Of a stretch of 64,000 bases of DNA, positions 1 to 7,631 are shown in pieces. Within the stretch, counting starts at the first letter, position 1, and the number at the start of each line of letters is the position of its first letter. The notes under the pieces are model-generated. The model searched no databases and was not told the DNA's origin. It saw nothing but the letters and a program-made list of their open reading frames with translations. The stretch comes from Neobacillus rhizosphaerae. Lineage in GTDB: Bacteria > Bacillota > Bacilli > Bacillales > Cytobacillaceae. A program made the translations under genes and the position numbers. The stretch covers positions 1 to 64,000 of the forward strand of contig NZ_CALBWS010000014.1 in the NCBI RefSeq assembly GCF_937468385.1. The letters run 5' to 3'.

Positions 1-119
1 TATTTATCACTACAATTACAAACGTATTCAAAAGAAACTAAAACAACGCGCGCCGATTGAATATCGACACGCGTTGGCAGCTTAGCTTTTTTATGTTGTC
101 TACTTGACAGGGGTAAGAC
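1..119 (+). mobile_element. Right end of an IS3-family insertion sequence (partial)
   Basis: The window starts inside the 3' end of a transposase frame. Just beyond its stop lies the short end region containing CTACTTGACAGGGG, which resembles IS3-family (IS150-like) right ends. Only the end is visible, so the element name, its left end and any target duplication cannot be given; the right boundary near 119 is approximate. Confidence 0.6.
2..85 (+). CDS. IS3-family transposase OrfB, C-terminal fragment
   Basis: The open frame entering from the left edge encodes 27 residues ending at TAG. It reads YNYKRIQKKLKQRAP followed by IEYRHALAA, which is the usual C-terminus of the rve/DDE integrase domain of IS3-family transposases (typical form YNxKRIQxKLxxxSPxEYR). 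The N-terminal part and the catalytic DDE residues lie outside the window, so whether the transposase is intact is unknown. Confidence 0.7.
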   Translation: MYHYNYKRIQKKLKQRAPIEYRHALAA

Positions 120-199
120 CAAATAGGTTAGTTTTTTCTTATATTATTCTCAAATGTATATCAGGATCCATCATAAACCCCTAGTTTCTCTCAAACCTT

Positions 200-520
200 T
201 TAGTCTACAAAAACGCCCCAACCGTCAGAATAACCACCATGTGGTTTACTTAAGTTATTTAATTTATTCTGTATGTTAATTAATTCATTATAATTTAATA
301 GCATTCTTTTAGAGCAACTACAAGCCCACTCTTCCGTTTCATCATCTTGCTCTAAGAAACAATTAAAGCCTTCTCCTTTTAGTACTTGCGATAATTTTTC
401 ACCAGTTGCTTGATCAGGTACGGCTACAAAAAATTCGACTGATTGTTGTTTTTTAAAATCTAATCCGTCTTTATATAGACTTCGTAAAGCATCTCCATCA
501 GCATCATTAGGGAATTTCAT
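200..520 (-). CDS. RraB-like (ribonuclease E inhibitor B family) protein
   Basis: The 106-aa product has the RraB-fold signature: an N-terminal DGDALRSLYKDGLDF, a central FFVAVPDQATGEKLSQVL strand-helix, and a C-terminal GGYSDGWGV motif. In proteobacteria RraB binds RNase E and inhibits it. Bacilli normally use RNase Y and RNase J instead, so the partner here is unknown and the name only records homology. The start is set at ATG 520 because GGAGG sits 8 nt upstream; the in-frame ATG at 535 would contain that ribosome binding site. The gene stands alone between the IS end and a repeat. Confidence 0.75.
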   Translation of the reverse strand: MKFPNDADGDALRSLYKDGLDFKKQQSVEFFVAVPDQATGEKLSQVLKGEGFNCFLEQDDETEEWACSCSKRMLLNYNELINIQNKLNNLSKPHGGYSDGWGVFVD

Positions 521-636
521 TTGTTTTTCCTCCATATTCTAGTACATTCAATGTTTCATTATAATTCACTTATTTCTTTTTTACTAACAATAAAATTTAT
601 ATTGTTCAAAAAGATGCTGAATTTTTTTCACTTGTC

Positions 637-690
637 TTTTATGTTCACCATATCACAAATAAAAGCTCGCGACAGCCCTTACTTTATGAC
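637..690. repeat. Dispersed repeat, copy 1
   Basis: This 54-bp stretch contains TCACAAATAAAAGCTCGCGA followed by CAGCCCTTACTTTA. It recurs in the same orientation at 1984-2038 with few changes. The two copies bracket the azoreductase gene. No coding capacity is evident in the rest of 536-781. Confidence 0.65.
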
Positions 691-781
691 TTGCTGCTTT
701 TGGTCTTTATTCCACTTACCGTCCGTTTTAAAGTATATGAAGGGCTCGTAACCAGCTCGGTTAATTATCAATTTTATTAGC

Positions 782-811
782 AAAAAAAAACGCTTGGTTG
801 AAGCGCTTTTT
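782..811 (-). terminator. Rho-independent terminator
   Basis: The stem CGCTT/AAGCG with loop GGTTG is followed on the minus strand by a run of nine T. It lies about 40 bp past the stop of the 48-aa gene. Confidence 0.75.
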
Positions 812-848
812 GTCTTTCATGTATAGACAGAACAAAACATGCTAATAT

Positions 849-995
849 TTATTCTATTACAAATGGGTTTCCACTTATATTTTTTCTTATTTCATCAGAA
901 ATTTCGAATGGTTCATTAGTACTTACAACTGAGTTATTAGTATTTTCATCATTCATTTGTACACTGCCATCATAATGAATAGTTTTATTCTCCAT
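849..995 (-). CDS. Small hypothetical protein (48 aa)
   Basis: This is an ATG-to-TAA frame of 48 codons, too short for many gene callers. It has a strong ribosome binding site (GGAGGTG, complement at 1001-1007) and its own terminator just downstream. The product is acidic and Asn/Ser-rich, begins MENKTIHYDGSVQMN and ends NISGNPFVIE; it has no membrane segment, cysteine or recognisable motif. No modification enzymes lie nearby, so nothing supports calling it a peptide precursor. Its function is unknown; the signals make it a credible gene. Confidence 0.55.
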   Translation of the reverse strand: MENKTIHYDGSVQMNDENTNNSVVSTNEPFEISDEIRKNISGNPFVIE

Positions 996-1118
996 TATGT
1001 CACCTCCACACTAATAATATTTGACTATTTATGACCACATCCTGCTAAATATTTAAAATTTTATAATATTATTCCTTTTATAATAGGGAAAGTCGGAAAT
1101 GACTCTATTAGACATACT

Positions 1119-1754
1119 TTAAAAAGTATGAGCTAAGTCCTTGGCACGAGCAATTGCATTTTCTTTGATTTCTTGTGCTTTATCGGGCATAGCATTATGT
1201 CCTTCAACAAATAAACCTTCAAAAGAAGGGACGCCAAAGAAATGCATAATTATGTGTAAGAAGCGATGCCCCATTTCCATATTAGCAGCTGGGCCTTCAG
1301 AATAAACACCACCACGTGCTTGGATATGAAGTGCTTTTTTATTTGTCAGCAGACCTACTGGACCTTGTTCAGTATATTTAAATGTTTTACCCGCAACCGC
1401 TATAGAATCAATATACGCTTTCATTACTGGAGGGAACGAGAAATTCCATAAAGGGGTAACAAAAATATATTTATCTCCTGACATAAACTGTTCACTTAGT
1501 TCATTAAGTCGTCCCACTTTTGCTTTTTCCTCACTTGAAAGCTCTTCAAACCCTTTACCAGATTGAAGTTTTCCCCATCCACTGAAAACATCCGTATCTA
1601 TATGTGGGATATTTTCTTTATACAAATCAATATGAACGATATCGTCATTTGGATTTACTTCTTTGTAAGTATCTATGAACACTTTTCCAACCGCCATACT
1701 GTAGGATTGTGTTTCATCATTTGGATGGGCTGTAATATACAATACTTTCGGCAT
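1119..1754 (-). CDS. azoR: FMN-dependent NADH-azoreductase
   Basis: This 211-aa flavodoxin-fold enzyme uses NADH and FMN for two-electron reduction of azo dyes and quinones in the cytoplasm, protecting against quinone stress. It opens with [13 protein letters not shown] (phosphate-binding strand-loop) and carries the FMN-contacting [16 protein letters not shown] near residues 100-115 and an ARGGVYS loop further on. The length matches Bacillus AzoR1/AzoR2. ATG 1754 follows AGGTGGAAAAGGC; the longer frame to 1814 has no ribosome binding site. It is monocistronic. A MarR- or YodB-type regulator would be expected in this family, but none is adjacent. Confidence 0.9.
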   Translation of the reverse strand: MPKVLYITAHPNDETQSYSMAVGKVFIDTYKEVNPNDDIVHIDLYKENIPHIDTDVFSGWGKLQSGKGFEELSSEEKAKVGRLNELSEQFMSGDKYIFVTPLWNFSFPPVMKAYIDSIAVAGKTFKYTEQGPVGLLTNKKALHIQARGGVYSEGPAANMEMGHRFLHIIMHFFGVPSFEGLFVEGHNAMPDKAQEIKENAIARAKDLAHTF

Positions 1755-1983
1755 GCCTTTTCCACCTTTTTTTATATAATTTTTCTGCTTTTTTAATATG
1801 TAGTAACTATTCAAAGTTTATTCATCAAAAAAATGAAAAGGTGCAAAAAGCAGTCCTGCTAGAACTAAATATGAGGATTATTTGTATAAAAAAAAGCCCC
1901 CAAAAACGGTAGCTGTATATTAAAACTAATGCTCTGTCAGTTTAAGAACAATACTTCACAATTTACTGACGTTAATCAATTGA

Positions 1984-2038
1984 TTTTTATGTTCATCATT
2001 TCACAAATAAATGTTCGCGACAGCCTTTACTTTAAGAA
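1984..2038. repeat. Dispersed repeat, copy 2
   Basis: This matches 637-690 in the same orientation over about 54 bp and shares TTCGCGACAGCC and TTTACTTTAAG-like segments. No gene is seen in the rest of 1815-2130. Confidence 0.65.
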
Positions 2039-2130
2039 TGCCGTCACGTTATTTTTGTAGATAAGCAGAATAATTGCCAGGTTTTTTTTCCTTTTTTAAG
2101 AACTAAAATTTTTTTGTGGAGATAATTTTT

Positions 2131-2167
2131 TCAAAAAAAGAAAGCTATCCAGTAGTCGGAATAGCTC
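2131..2167 (-). terminator. Terminator of the acyl-CoA dehydrogenase operon
   Basis: On the minus strand AGCTAT and ATAGCT form a stem around a 12-nt loop, followed by TTCTTTTTTT. It lies about 40 bp past the last gene of the catabolic block. Confidence 0.75.
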
Positions 2168-2208
2168 GCAGGCCCCGTTTTTTGGACTGGCCAAAAGTTT
2201 AAAGAATC

Positions 2209-3357
2209 CTATAATTTTATACTCCTAGCGATATTTTCAATAATCGTTTCCTTCTTTAGCAAATCCAACCTTGCTAGTCTAATTTCTTTATACCATCTTT
2301 CAATTGGGAGATCGCCGGCAAACCCAGCACCTCCGTGAATTTGTAAACAATCATCAATAATTTTTGCTGCAGTTTCTGTCGCGAACAACTTTGCCATTTG
2401 CGCAGCTATGATGCCATCCTTCTTTCCATTATCAATTTTATTAGCTGCATCATGAACCATTAGTCTGGCTGCATTCAGATTCACAAACCCATTCGCAATC
2501 ATCGTGCGAATACTTGGAAACTCAGATAAGGTTTTTCCTCTTGTTATTCGCATCTTTGCATAAGCCTGTGCGTAATCGAGTGCTTTAATAGAAATACCTA
2601 AACATCGTGCGCTTAATAGAATTTGTGATTCTGCTAACCACTCCTTCATTAAGTTTGCTCCTTCTCCAACTTTACCAATTCTTCGGTTATCCTTGATTCT
2701 AAAATCATTAAATGTAATGTTATAGTTTTTTTGGACATCGATTAGAACCGTATCCTTCTTCTCAAATGAATCATTTAGTTCAAGAATAAATATCGTAGGT
2801 TTTTGTGTGTCGTTCTCTTTCTTACAGTTTACAAGGATAATCCCAAAACCTGATTGATCCATTTTTTGAATATAAGATTTATGACCATTAATAATCCACT
2901 CGTCCCCGTTACTTACAGCATGACAAGTAAGATTATCAATTTGGTTATCTTCGTGTTCCTCCCAAAGAGCTATAAAACAACCTTTTCCCTGGCTAACAGC
3001 GGGTATTACGTACTCCGCTATTTGCCTTGGCGAACAATTTTCCAAAAGGCTTGGCAATTCGGCACCAAAGCCATCAACAGCTGGATGATAAAAACCGAGC
3101 CGGTGTTGAGCAGCTTCCTCATAAATAATCGTTCTAGCATATAATGGTAAGCCTGCACCACCCCAATCTTTTTTTGCTCCTAATGCATTTAGTCCGGCTT
3201 CCTTTGCCTTCTGTTGTATGGATGTAACCTCTATTTCTGACATCTCTTTTACATAACCTTTTTGCGATTGTTCTGCAGGTATGACATTCTCTATAACGAA
3301 TGATTTTACAGTATTTTTTAAGATAGATAATTCGCTTTCCATTAGTACCTCTTTCAT
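2209..3357 (-). CDS. Acyl-CoA dehydrogenase family protein, divergent
   Basis: The 382-aa protein has the acyl-CoA dehydrogenase (FAD) fold: N-terminal helical domain, central beta domain, and C-terminal four-helix domain with GGAGFAGDLPIERWYKE. Members oxidise acyl-CoA thioesters to 2-enoyl-CoA and pass electrons to ETF. It is odd in two ways. The usual TEPxxGSD flavin segment is replaced by LWEEHEDNQID, and the C-terminal YEGTxEI region, which carries the catalytic Glu in short-chain enzymes, reads KKETIIENI. It may use a Glu elsewhere, as isovaleryl-CoA and long-chain enzymes do, or have another role. ATG 3357 follows GGGAGGG by 6 nt. It is the last gene of a three-gene unit. Confidence 0.8.
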   Translation of the reverse strand: MKEVLMESELSILKNTVKSFVIENVIPAEQSQKGYVKEMSEIEVTSIQQKAKEAGLNALGAKKDWGGAGLPLYARTIIYEEAAQHRLGFYHPAVDGFGAELPSLLENCSPRQIAEYVIPAVSQGKGCFIALWEEHEDNQIDNLTCHAVSNGDEWIINGHKSYIQKMDQSGFGIILVNCKKENDTQKPTIFILELNDSFEKKDTVLIDVQKNYNITFNDFRIKDNRRIGKVGEGANLMKEWLAESQILLSARCLGISIKALDYAQAYAKMRITRGKTLSEFPSIRTMIANGFVNLNAARLMVHDAANKIDNGKKDGIIAAQMAKLFATETAAKIIDDCLQIHGGAGFAGDLPIERWYKEIRLARLDLLKKETIIENIARSIKL

Positions 3358-3403
3358 GATATACCCTCCCTTTTACTTTCATCTTTAAGCACATGCATTA
3401 TTT

Positions 3404-4462
3404 TTAAAGTAGAATTTCCTTTCTTTGTGCTCTTTGTGCTTGGTTCATCAAATTTTCAATACCCTCACCTAAGTTGCTAAATCGCTCATCCTTTGCCTCT
3501 CCAATTTTCCATCGATAATAAATTTGTTGAAGAATGACAGCGATTTTATAAAAAGCGAAGCTTAAATAAAAATTAATTTGACTAACATCTCTTCCGCTCT
3601 TTTTTGCGTATTTTTCCAACATTTCCTTTCTCGATGCAAACCCTTGTGCTGTTGTAACGGAAGTTAACCCAGTGTCAGCTTCACCCTCTTCTTTCCAGTA
3701 GGCTAACATCACTGCTAAATCTGTTAATGGATCGCCAATTGTACTTAATTCCCAGTCAAATAATCCCACTATCTCTCCAGGATTTTGCGGGGAAAACAAC
3801 ATGTTATTTAGCTTAAAATCATTATGGACGATTGTAGGATCAGGTGATGTAGGAATTTGATTAATTAGCCACTTCTCAAGGGTTTCAACTCCATTAATAT
3901 CCTCGGTTTTACAGTTTTGGTATCTCTTAATCCAACCATGGACTTGTCGACTCAAATAGCCCTCAGGATACCCAATCGTTTCAAGACCTGCTTCTTTATA
4001 ATCCACCTCATGTAACTGGTGAAGAGTATCAATTACTGCCTCCGAGATGAGTTGGCCAGTTCTTGGGTTTTCAGCAAATTCCTTAGGCAAAGAATCATCA
4101 ATTACAACCCCAACTTTCTTTTCCATAACATAAAAATGTCTATCCATTATGCACGGGTCTTCACAGTAAAGATATGGCTTTGGAGCAAGCGAAAAAAAAC
4201 GATTTAGTTTGTTTAGGATATCAAATTCTCTTTTCATGTCATGGGCTTTAGGCGGTATTGGACCAAACGGTGGTCTTCTTAAAACAGCCTTCCATTCTCC
4301 TATACTTATTAAGTAGGTTAAGTTAGAATATCCAGCGGAAAATTGTTCGATATTAAGTGGAGCATTACTTTCCACCAGTTTTTTACTGCGAAGGTACGTT
4401 TCAAGAACCTCCCAGTTTACCTTATCAACTTGATGTTTATTTTGAAATTGCTGCTGGCTCAT
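3404..4462 (-). CDS. APH-type phosphotransferase, ACAD10/11-partner kinase
   Basis: This 352-aa protein has the aminoglycoside-phosphotransferase/choline-kinase fold. Visible motifs are VLRRPPFGPIPPKAHDM (nucleotide-loop region), the catalytic loop IVHNDFKLNNMLF (HxDxxxxN), and the metal-binding FDWELSTIGDPLTDLAVM. That last motif is the form seen in the kinase half of ACAD10/ACAD11 and in LvaA of levulinate degradation, which phosphorylate 4-hydroxyacyl-CoA. Here the kinase is a separate gene overlapping the preceding acyl-CoA dehydrogenase gene by 26 bp, so the two are probably translationally coupled. The substrate is inferred from family and context. RBS GGGAGG precedes ATG 4462. Confidence 0.85.
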   Translation of the reverse strand: MSQQQFQNKHQVDKVNWEVLETYLRSKKLVESNAPLNIEQFSAGYSNLTYLISIGEWKAVLRRPPFGPIPPKAHDMKREFDILNKLNRFFSLAPKPYLYCEDPCIMDRHFYVMEKKVGVVIDDSLPKEFAENPRTGQLISEAVIDTLHQLHEVDYKEAGLETIGYPEGYLSRQVHGWIKRYQNCKTEDINGVETLEKWLINQIPTSPDPTIVHNDFKLNNMLFSPQNPGEIVGLFDWELSTIGDPLTDLAVMLAYWKEEGEADTGLTSVTTAQGFASRKEMLEKYAKKSGRDVSQINFYLSFAFYKIAVILQQIYYRWKIGEAKDERFSNLGEGIENLMNQAQRAQRKEILL

Positions 4463-5651
4463 GCGGAACCTCCCTTTTCTGGAATTCTCTTAAGACTTGT
4501 TTCGCCACTACCATACGATGAACCTCATCTGCTCCGTCATAAATTCGTGCAGCCCTTGCTTCACGATAGAGACCTTCAAGAGGAGTATTTTGCGTTAGAC
4601 CATAGGTTCCAAGGGTCTGAATTGCCCGATCAATGACATTATTCAATACTTGTGCACCATAAAATTTGATAATGGAAATTTCTTTACGTGCTTGAAAACC
4701 TTGATCCATTTTCCATGCCGCTTGTAAGGTTAATAGCCTAGAGGCTTGAATTTCTGCTTCAGAGTCAGCAATAAAATTCTGAATTGTTTGCGAGTCGGCA
4801 AGTCTTTTTTCTCCATCTTTTTTATTTAATGAGTAGTGAAGCATTACATTTAAAGAACGTCGTGCAACTCCTAACCACCTCATAGCATGTGTGATTCTTC
4901 CAGGACCAAGTCGCAGCTGTGCTAATTTAAAACCTTCCCCTCGCTTTCCAAGCATATTTTCTTGGGAGATGCGGCATTCATTGAATCGAACCTCACAGTG
5001 ACCACCTGGATAATGATCACCCAAAACCGGAACTTCACGGACTATTTCAAATCCAGGGTTATCTGTTTCAACGATGAAAAGGCTGGTTCGGCAATGTGGT
5101 TCTGCCTCTGGGTCTGTTACCACCATCGCGATACAGAAAGCCGAGCCAACTGCGCCTGTAGTAAACCACTTATGAGCATTGATTACCCATTCACTTCCAT
5201 CCATAACCGCTGTCCCTTGCAGCGTTCTCGGATCTGACCCTGACACTTCCGGCTCCGTCATTCCAAAACAGGATCTAATATCTCCATTAGCTAATGGTCT
5301 TAGGTATTTTTCCTTTTGTTCCGTTGTTGCTGCGTGATATAATATTTCTCCATTTCCCGCATCAGGGGCCATAGACCCGAAAACATATGGGCCAATCGGG
5401 CTTTGTCCGATTACTTCTGAAAGTAAACCCAGAGATACAAACCCATTTCCCATTCCTCCAAATTCCTTTGGAAGATGCGCGGCCCATATACCCTTTTCTT
5501 TTACTATTTGTTGTAATGGTTTTAATATTTCTGCAGGTAAACCTCTATGTGGAATCATGTATTTCTCATTTGGGAATACATACCTTTCCATAATTTCAGT
5601 CGCTTCATCTATCATTTTTTGTTGTTCTTCGTTTTCCATAAAATTAAACAC
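4437..5651 (-). CDS. ACAD10/11-type acyl-CoA dehydrogenase
   Basis: The 404-aa enzyme has the full acyl-CoA dehydrogenase architecture. It carries MTEPEVSGSDP in the flavin-binding region (about residue 130), HKWFTTGA, and the C-terminal ARIYDGADEVHRMVVAK. The last motif has Asp where short-chain dehydrogenases have the catalytic Glu, the signature of the ACAD10/ACAD11 branch. In that branch a partner kinase phosphorylates a 4-hydroxyacyl-CoA and the ACAD domain eliminates phosphate, moving the hydroxyl towards C3. The kinase gene follows immediately with overlap, so I infer the same chemistry. The start is GTG 5651 after GGAGTG; the next in-frame ATG is 12 nt on. Confidence 0.85.
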   Translation of the reverse strand: MFNFMENEEQQKMIDEATEIMERYVFPNEKYMIPHRGLPAEILKPLQQIVKEKGIWAAHLPKEFGGMGNGFVSLGLLSEVIGQSPIGPYVFGSMAPDAGNGEILYHAATTEQKEKYLRPLANGDIRSCFGMTEPEVSGSDPRTLQGTAVMDGSEWVINAHKWFTTGAVGSAFCIAMVVTDPEAEPHCRTSLFIVETDNPGFEIVREVPVLGDHYPGGHCEVRFNECRISQENMLGKRGEGFKLAQLRLGPGRITHAMRWLGVARRSLNVMLHYSLNKKDGEKRLADSQTIQNFIADSEAEIQASRLLTLQAAWKMDQGFQARKEISIIKFYGAQVLNNVIDRAIQTLGTYGLTQNTPLEGLYREARAARIYDGADEVHRMVVAKQVLREFQKREVPHEPAAISK

Positions 5652-5712
5652 TTCTTTTTCACTCCTTCTGAAAAAATATATTTATCACATTTCATATACA
5701 AAATCGTAATAA

Positions 5713-5756
5713 AAGAGCCTGGCCCTATATAAAAACATTCCCGGGGTCAGGCCCTT
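5713..5756 (-). terminator. Hairpin terminator (GGGCCTGACCC repeat type)
   Basis: AAGAGCCTGGCCC pairs with GGGTCAGGCCCTT, leaving an 18-nt loop. A T-rich stretch follows on the minus strand. It lies between the 79-aa gene and the ACAD gene, so the three acyl-CoA genes may need their own promoter. The arm sequence resembles other GGTCAGGCCC intergenic repeats, for example near 16729. Confidence 0.6.
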
Positions 5757-5791
5757 ACCAGGGTCCTACTGTTAGAGATATTCTGTTATTA

Positions 5792-6031
5792 TCAATAAAT
5801 AGGAGACTTACAAATATACTTCTCTAACAAAATGATCATATCTCTAAATTCATTGGGATTGATGAATTCTCTTTCAGTCCAATTATTCTTAATCCAATCC
5901 ACTAATTCTGATGGACTATTAAAATATTCCCCGCTTGAATCTGATTTCCTTAGCATATACCTGCCATTTTCTTCATCTAAGGTCACTTCACAAGGAAATG
6001 CGTTATCATAACAACTTAAAAAGATTTCCAT
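5792..6031 (-). CDS. Small hypothetical protein (79 aa)
   Basis: A 79-codon gene with a strong AAGGGGGG ribosome binding site and its own hairpin downstream. The product begins MEIFLSCYDN and contains SPSELVDWIKNNW, followed by an amphipathic helix (MIILLEKYI). It has no signal peptide or known catalytic motif. The LVDWIKNNW segment recalls ELKNWITNN in the small protein at 59920-60117. It lies inside the catabolic block but has no obvious catabolic role, and may be a later insertion. Function unknown. Confidence 0.6.
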   Translation of the reverse strand: MEIFLSCYDNAFPCEVTLDEENGRYMLRKSDSSGEYFNSPSELVDWIKNNWTEREFINPNEFRDMIILLEKYICKSPIY

Positions 6032-6113
6032 CCTTATCCCCCCTTCTTGCTCTTTGTCTTAACTTTATGTTCCAGGCATTTCACTGATGGCATTACTTTA
6101 TTGTCCTTTATAT

Positions 6114-7535
6114 TTAGTGCCGAATCATTCGTTCGGCCAAGGTATTTCCTTTTGGTGCTATCCCATATAAATCCGATCTTTTATCAAGCCGAACAATTTC
6201 AGATTGAACATACCTGGCCCCCACCCACCTTAACGGCTCCGGCACCCATTTTGCTGAAGAATGTTGCACCATTGGTAAATCAGTAAGTGAAGTTTTTTTC
6301 TCATAAATTAGATCAGTGAGAATTCGACCAGCCAAATTAGCGGTAGAAACACCTTGACCGAAGTATCCAAAAATTTTAGCCACTCGAGTTTGCTGATTAA
6401 ATTGAAAGTTAGGAGTCCAGTCACTTGTAACCCCAATTGGTCCTCCCCAGGCATGGGTGAACTGATTGAAGGAAACCGAAGGGAACCATTTTATGACCCT
6501 TTGCTTTAACCATTCAATGACAGAATCATGAATATCAAACGAATCTTTCATTTTTGAAGCATAACGGTAGCGGCCCGCATTACCGAGTCCAAATAAAATT
6601 CGTCCATCAGCAGTTCGTTGAAGATAATCTTGAGCTAATGTGTTTGACCCAACAGCCTCCCGATTTTCCCAACCAATGGACGCCCATTGTGCCTTTGATA
6701 AAGGTTCAGTTACTACCATTGATGAATACATCGGAATAATATGGCGGCGAAATTGAGTCATTTGACTAAGATATGCCTCTCCCGCCATGACGACTGCTAT
6801 ATTAGCGGTAACAATACCCTCGCTAGTCACTAATTTCGGAGGGTTTGACGAGTCACCTTCTTTAAAAATTAATGCCTCTGTTTGTTCATATATTTTTACG
6901 CCTCTCTCCTCTAGTATTCTAGCCAATTGCCTTGCTAATTTTCCTGGATGAAGAACGGCTGAAACCTTGGTGAGAATACTACCTTTAAGCCCTTCTGCTC
7001 TTATTCGATCCTTTGTATCGTCTTTGTTTAGAATTTGATAGTACTTCTCTATACCAAGTTTCTGGTACGTTTTCATTTCATTTTCGAATTGATAGAGTAA
7101 ATGGTTTCCTAATGACACCTTTATAAATCCAGCTTTTTTCCAGTCGACATTCATCTTTTCTTCTTTAATAACTCGTTCAATTTCATTCACAGAAGCATAC
7201 ATCGATAAATGTATTTCTCTTGCAGCCTCCTCTCCAAACCGTTCAATTGCTACTTCAGAAGTTAATGAAAATTTTGGTGAGCACCAGCCTGCATTTCTGC
7301 CAGAAGCACCAAAACCGGTGATATGTTTCTCAATAATCGCTATATTTAAGGATGGATCTTGAAGTAATAAATAATAAGCTGTCCATAAACCTGTGAATCC
7401 CGAGCCTAATATTGCGATATCTACAGCTAATTCCTCACTCAATTTAGGTCTTGGACATAAATTCTCACCGCAACTTTCAAGCCAGTAACTCCTTGAAGCA
7501 TAATATTTTACTAAATCAGGACTTTCTTCGGCCAT
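6114..7535 (-). CDS. FAD-dependent amine oxidoreductase (DAO family, PuuB/OrdL-like)
   Basis: The 473-aa protein has an N-terminal Rossmann FAD site, VDIAILGSGFTGLWTAYYL (about residues 38-56), then GFGASGRNAGWC, the usual flavin-proximal motif of the PuuB/OrdL group. A C-terminal GYFGQGVSTANLAGRI closes the FAD domain. Relatives oxidise primary or secondary amines such as gamma-glutamylputrescine or N-alkyl amino acids, releasing an aldehyde or keto acid and ammonia or an amine. Next to a symporter and an amino-acid dehydrogenase it probably starts breakdown of an imported amine. ATG 7535 lies 6 nt after GAGGTG; a GTG upstream is part of that ribosome binding site. Confidence 0.85.
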   Translation of the reverse strand: MAEESPDLVKYYASRSYWLESCGENLCPRPKLSEELAVDIAILGSGFTGLWTAYYLLLQDPSLNIAIIEKHITGFGASGRNAGWCSPKFSLTSEVAIERFGEEAAREIHLSMYASVNEIERVIKEEKMNVDWKKAGFIKVSLGNHLLYQFENEMKTYQKLGIEKYYQILNKDDTKDRIRAEGLKGSILTKVSAVLHPGKLARQLARILEERGVKIYEQTEALIFKEGDSSNPPKLVTSEGIVTANIAVVMAGEAYLSQMTQFRRHIIPMYSSMVVTEPLSKAQWASIGWENREAVGSNTLAQDYLQRTADGRILFGLGNAGRYRYASKMKDSFDIHDSVIEWLKQRVIKWFPSVSFNQFTHAWGGPIGVTSDWTPNFQFNQQTRVAKIFGYFGQGVSTANLAGRILTDLIYEKKTSLTDLPMVQHSSAKWVPEPLRWVGARYVQSEIVRLDKRSDLYGIAPKGNTLAERMIRH

Positions 7536-7631
7536 TTTGAACACCTCAACAAATTTTTAAAACTAATTCTAAGTATGAGTGGGGTTAGGATGGATGCCTA
7601 GAGAATGATGATCTTTTTGTTCTCTTGATGA

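Noticed and set aside
1141..1164. TGGCAC-like element resembling a sigma-54 promoter
   Set aside because: It lies within the azoR coding region and its spacing to TTGC is 6 rather than 5 bp.
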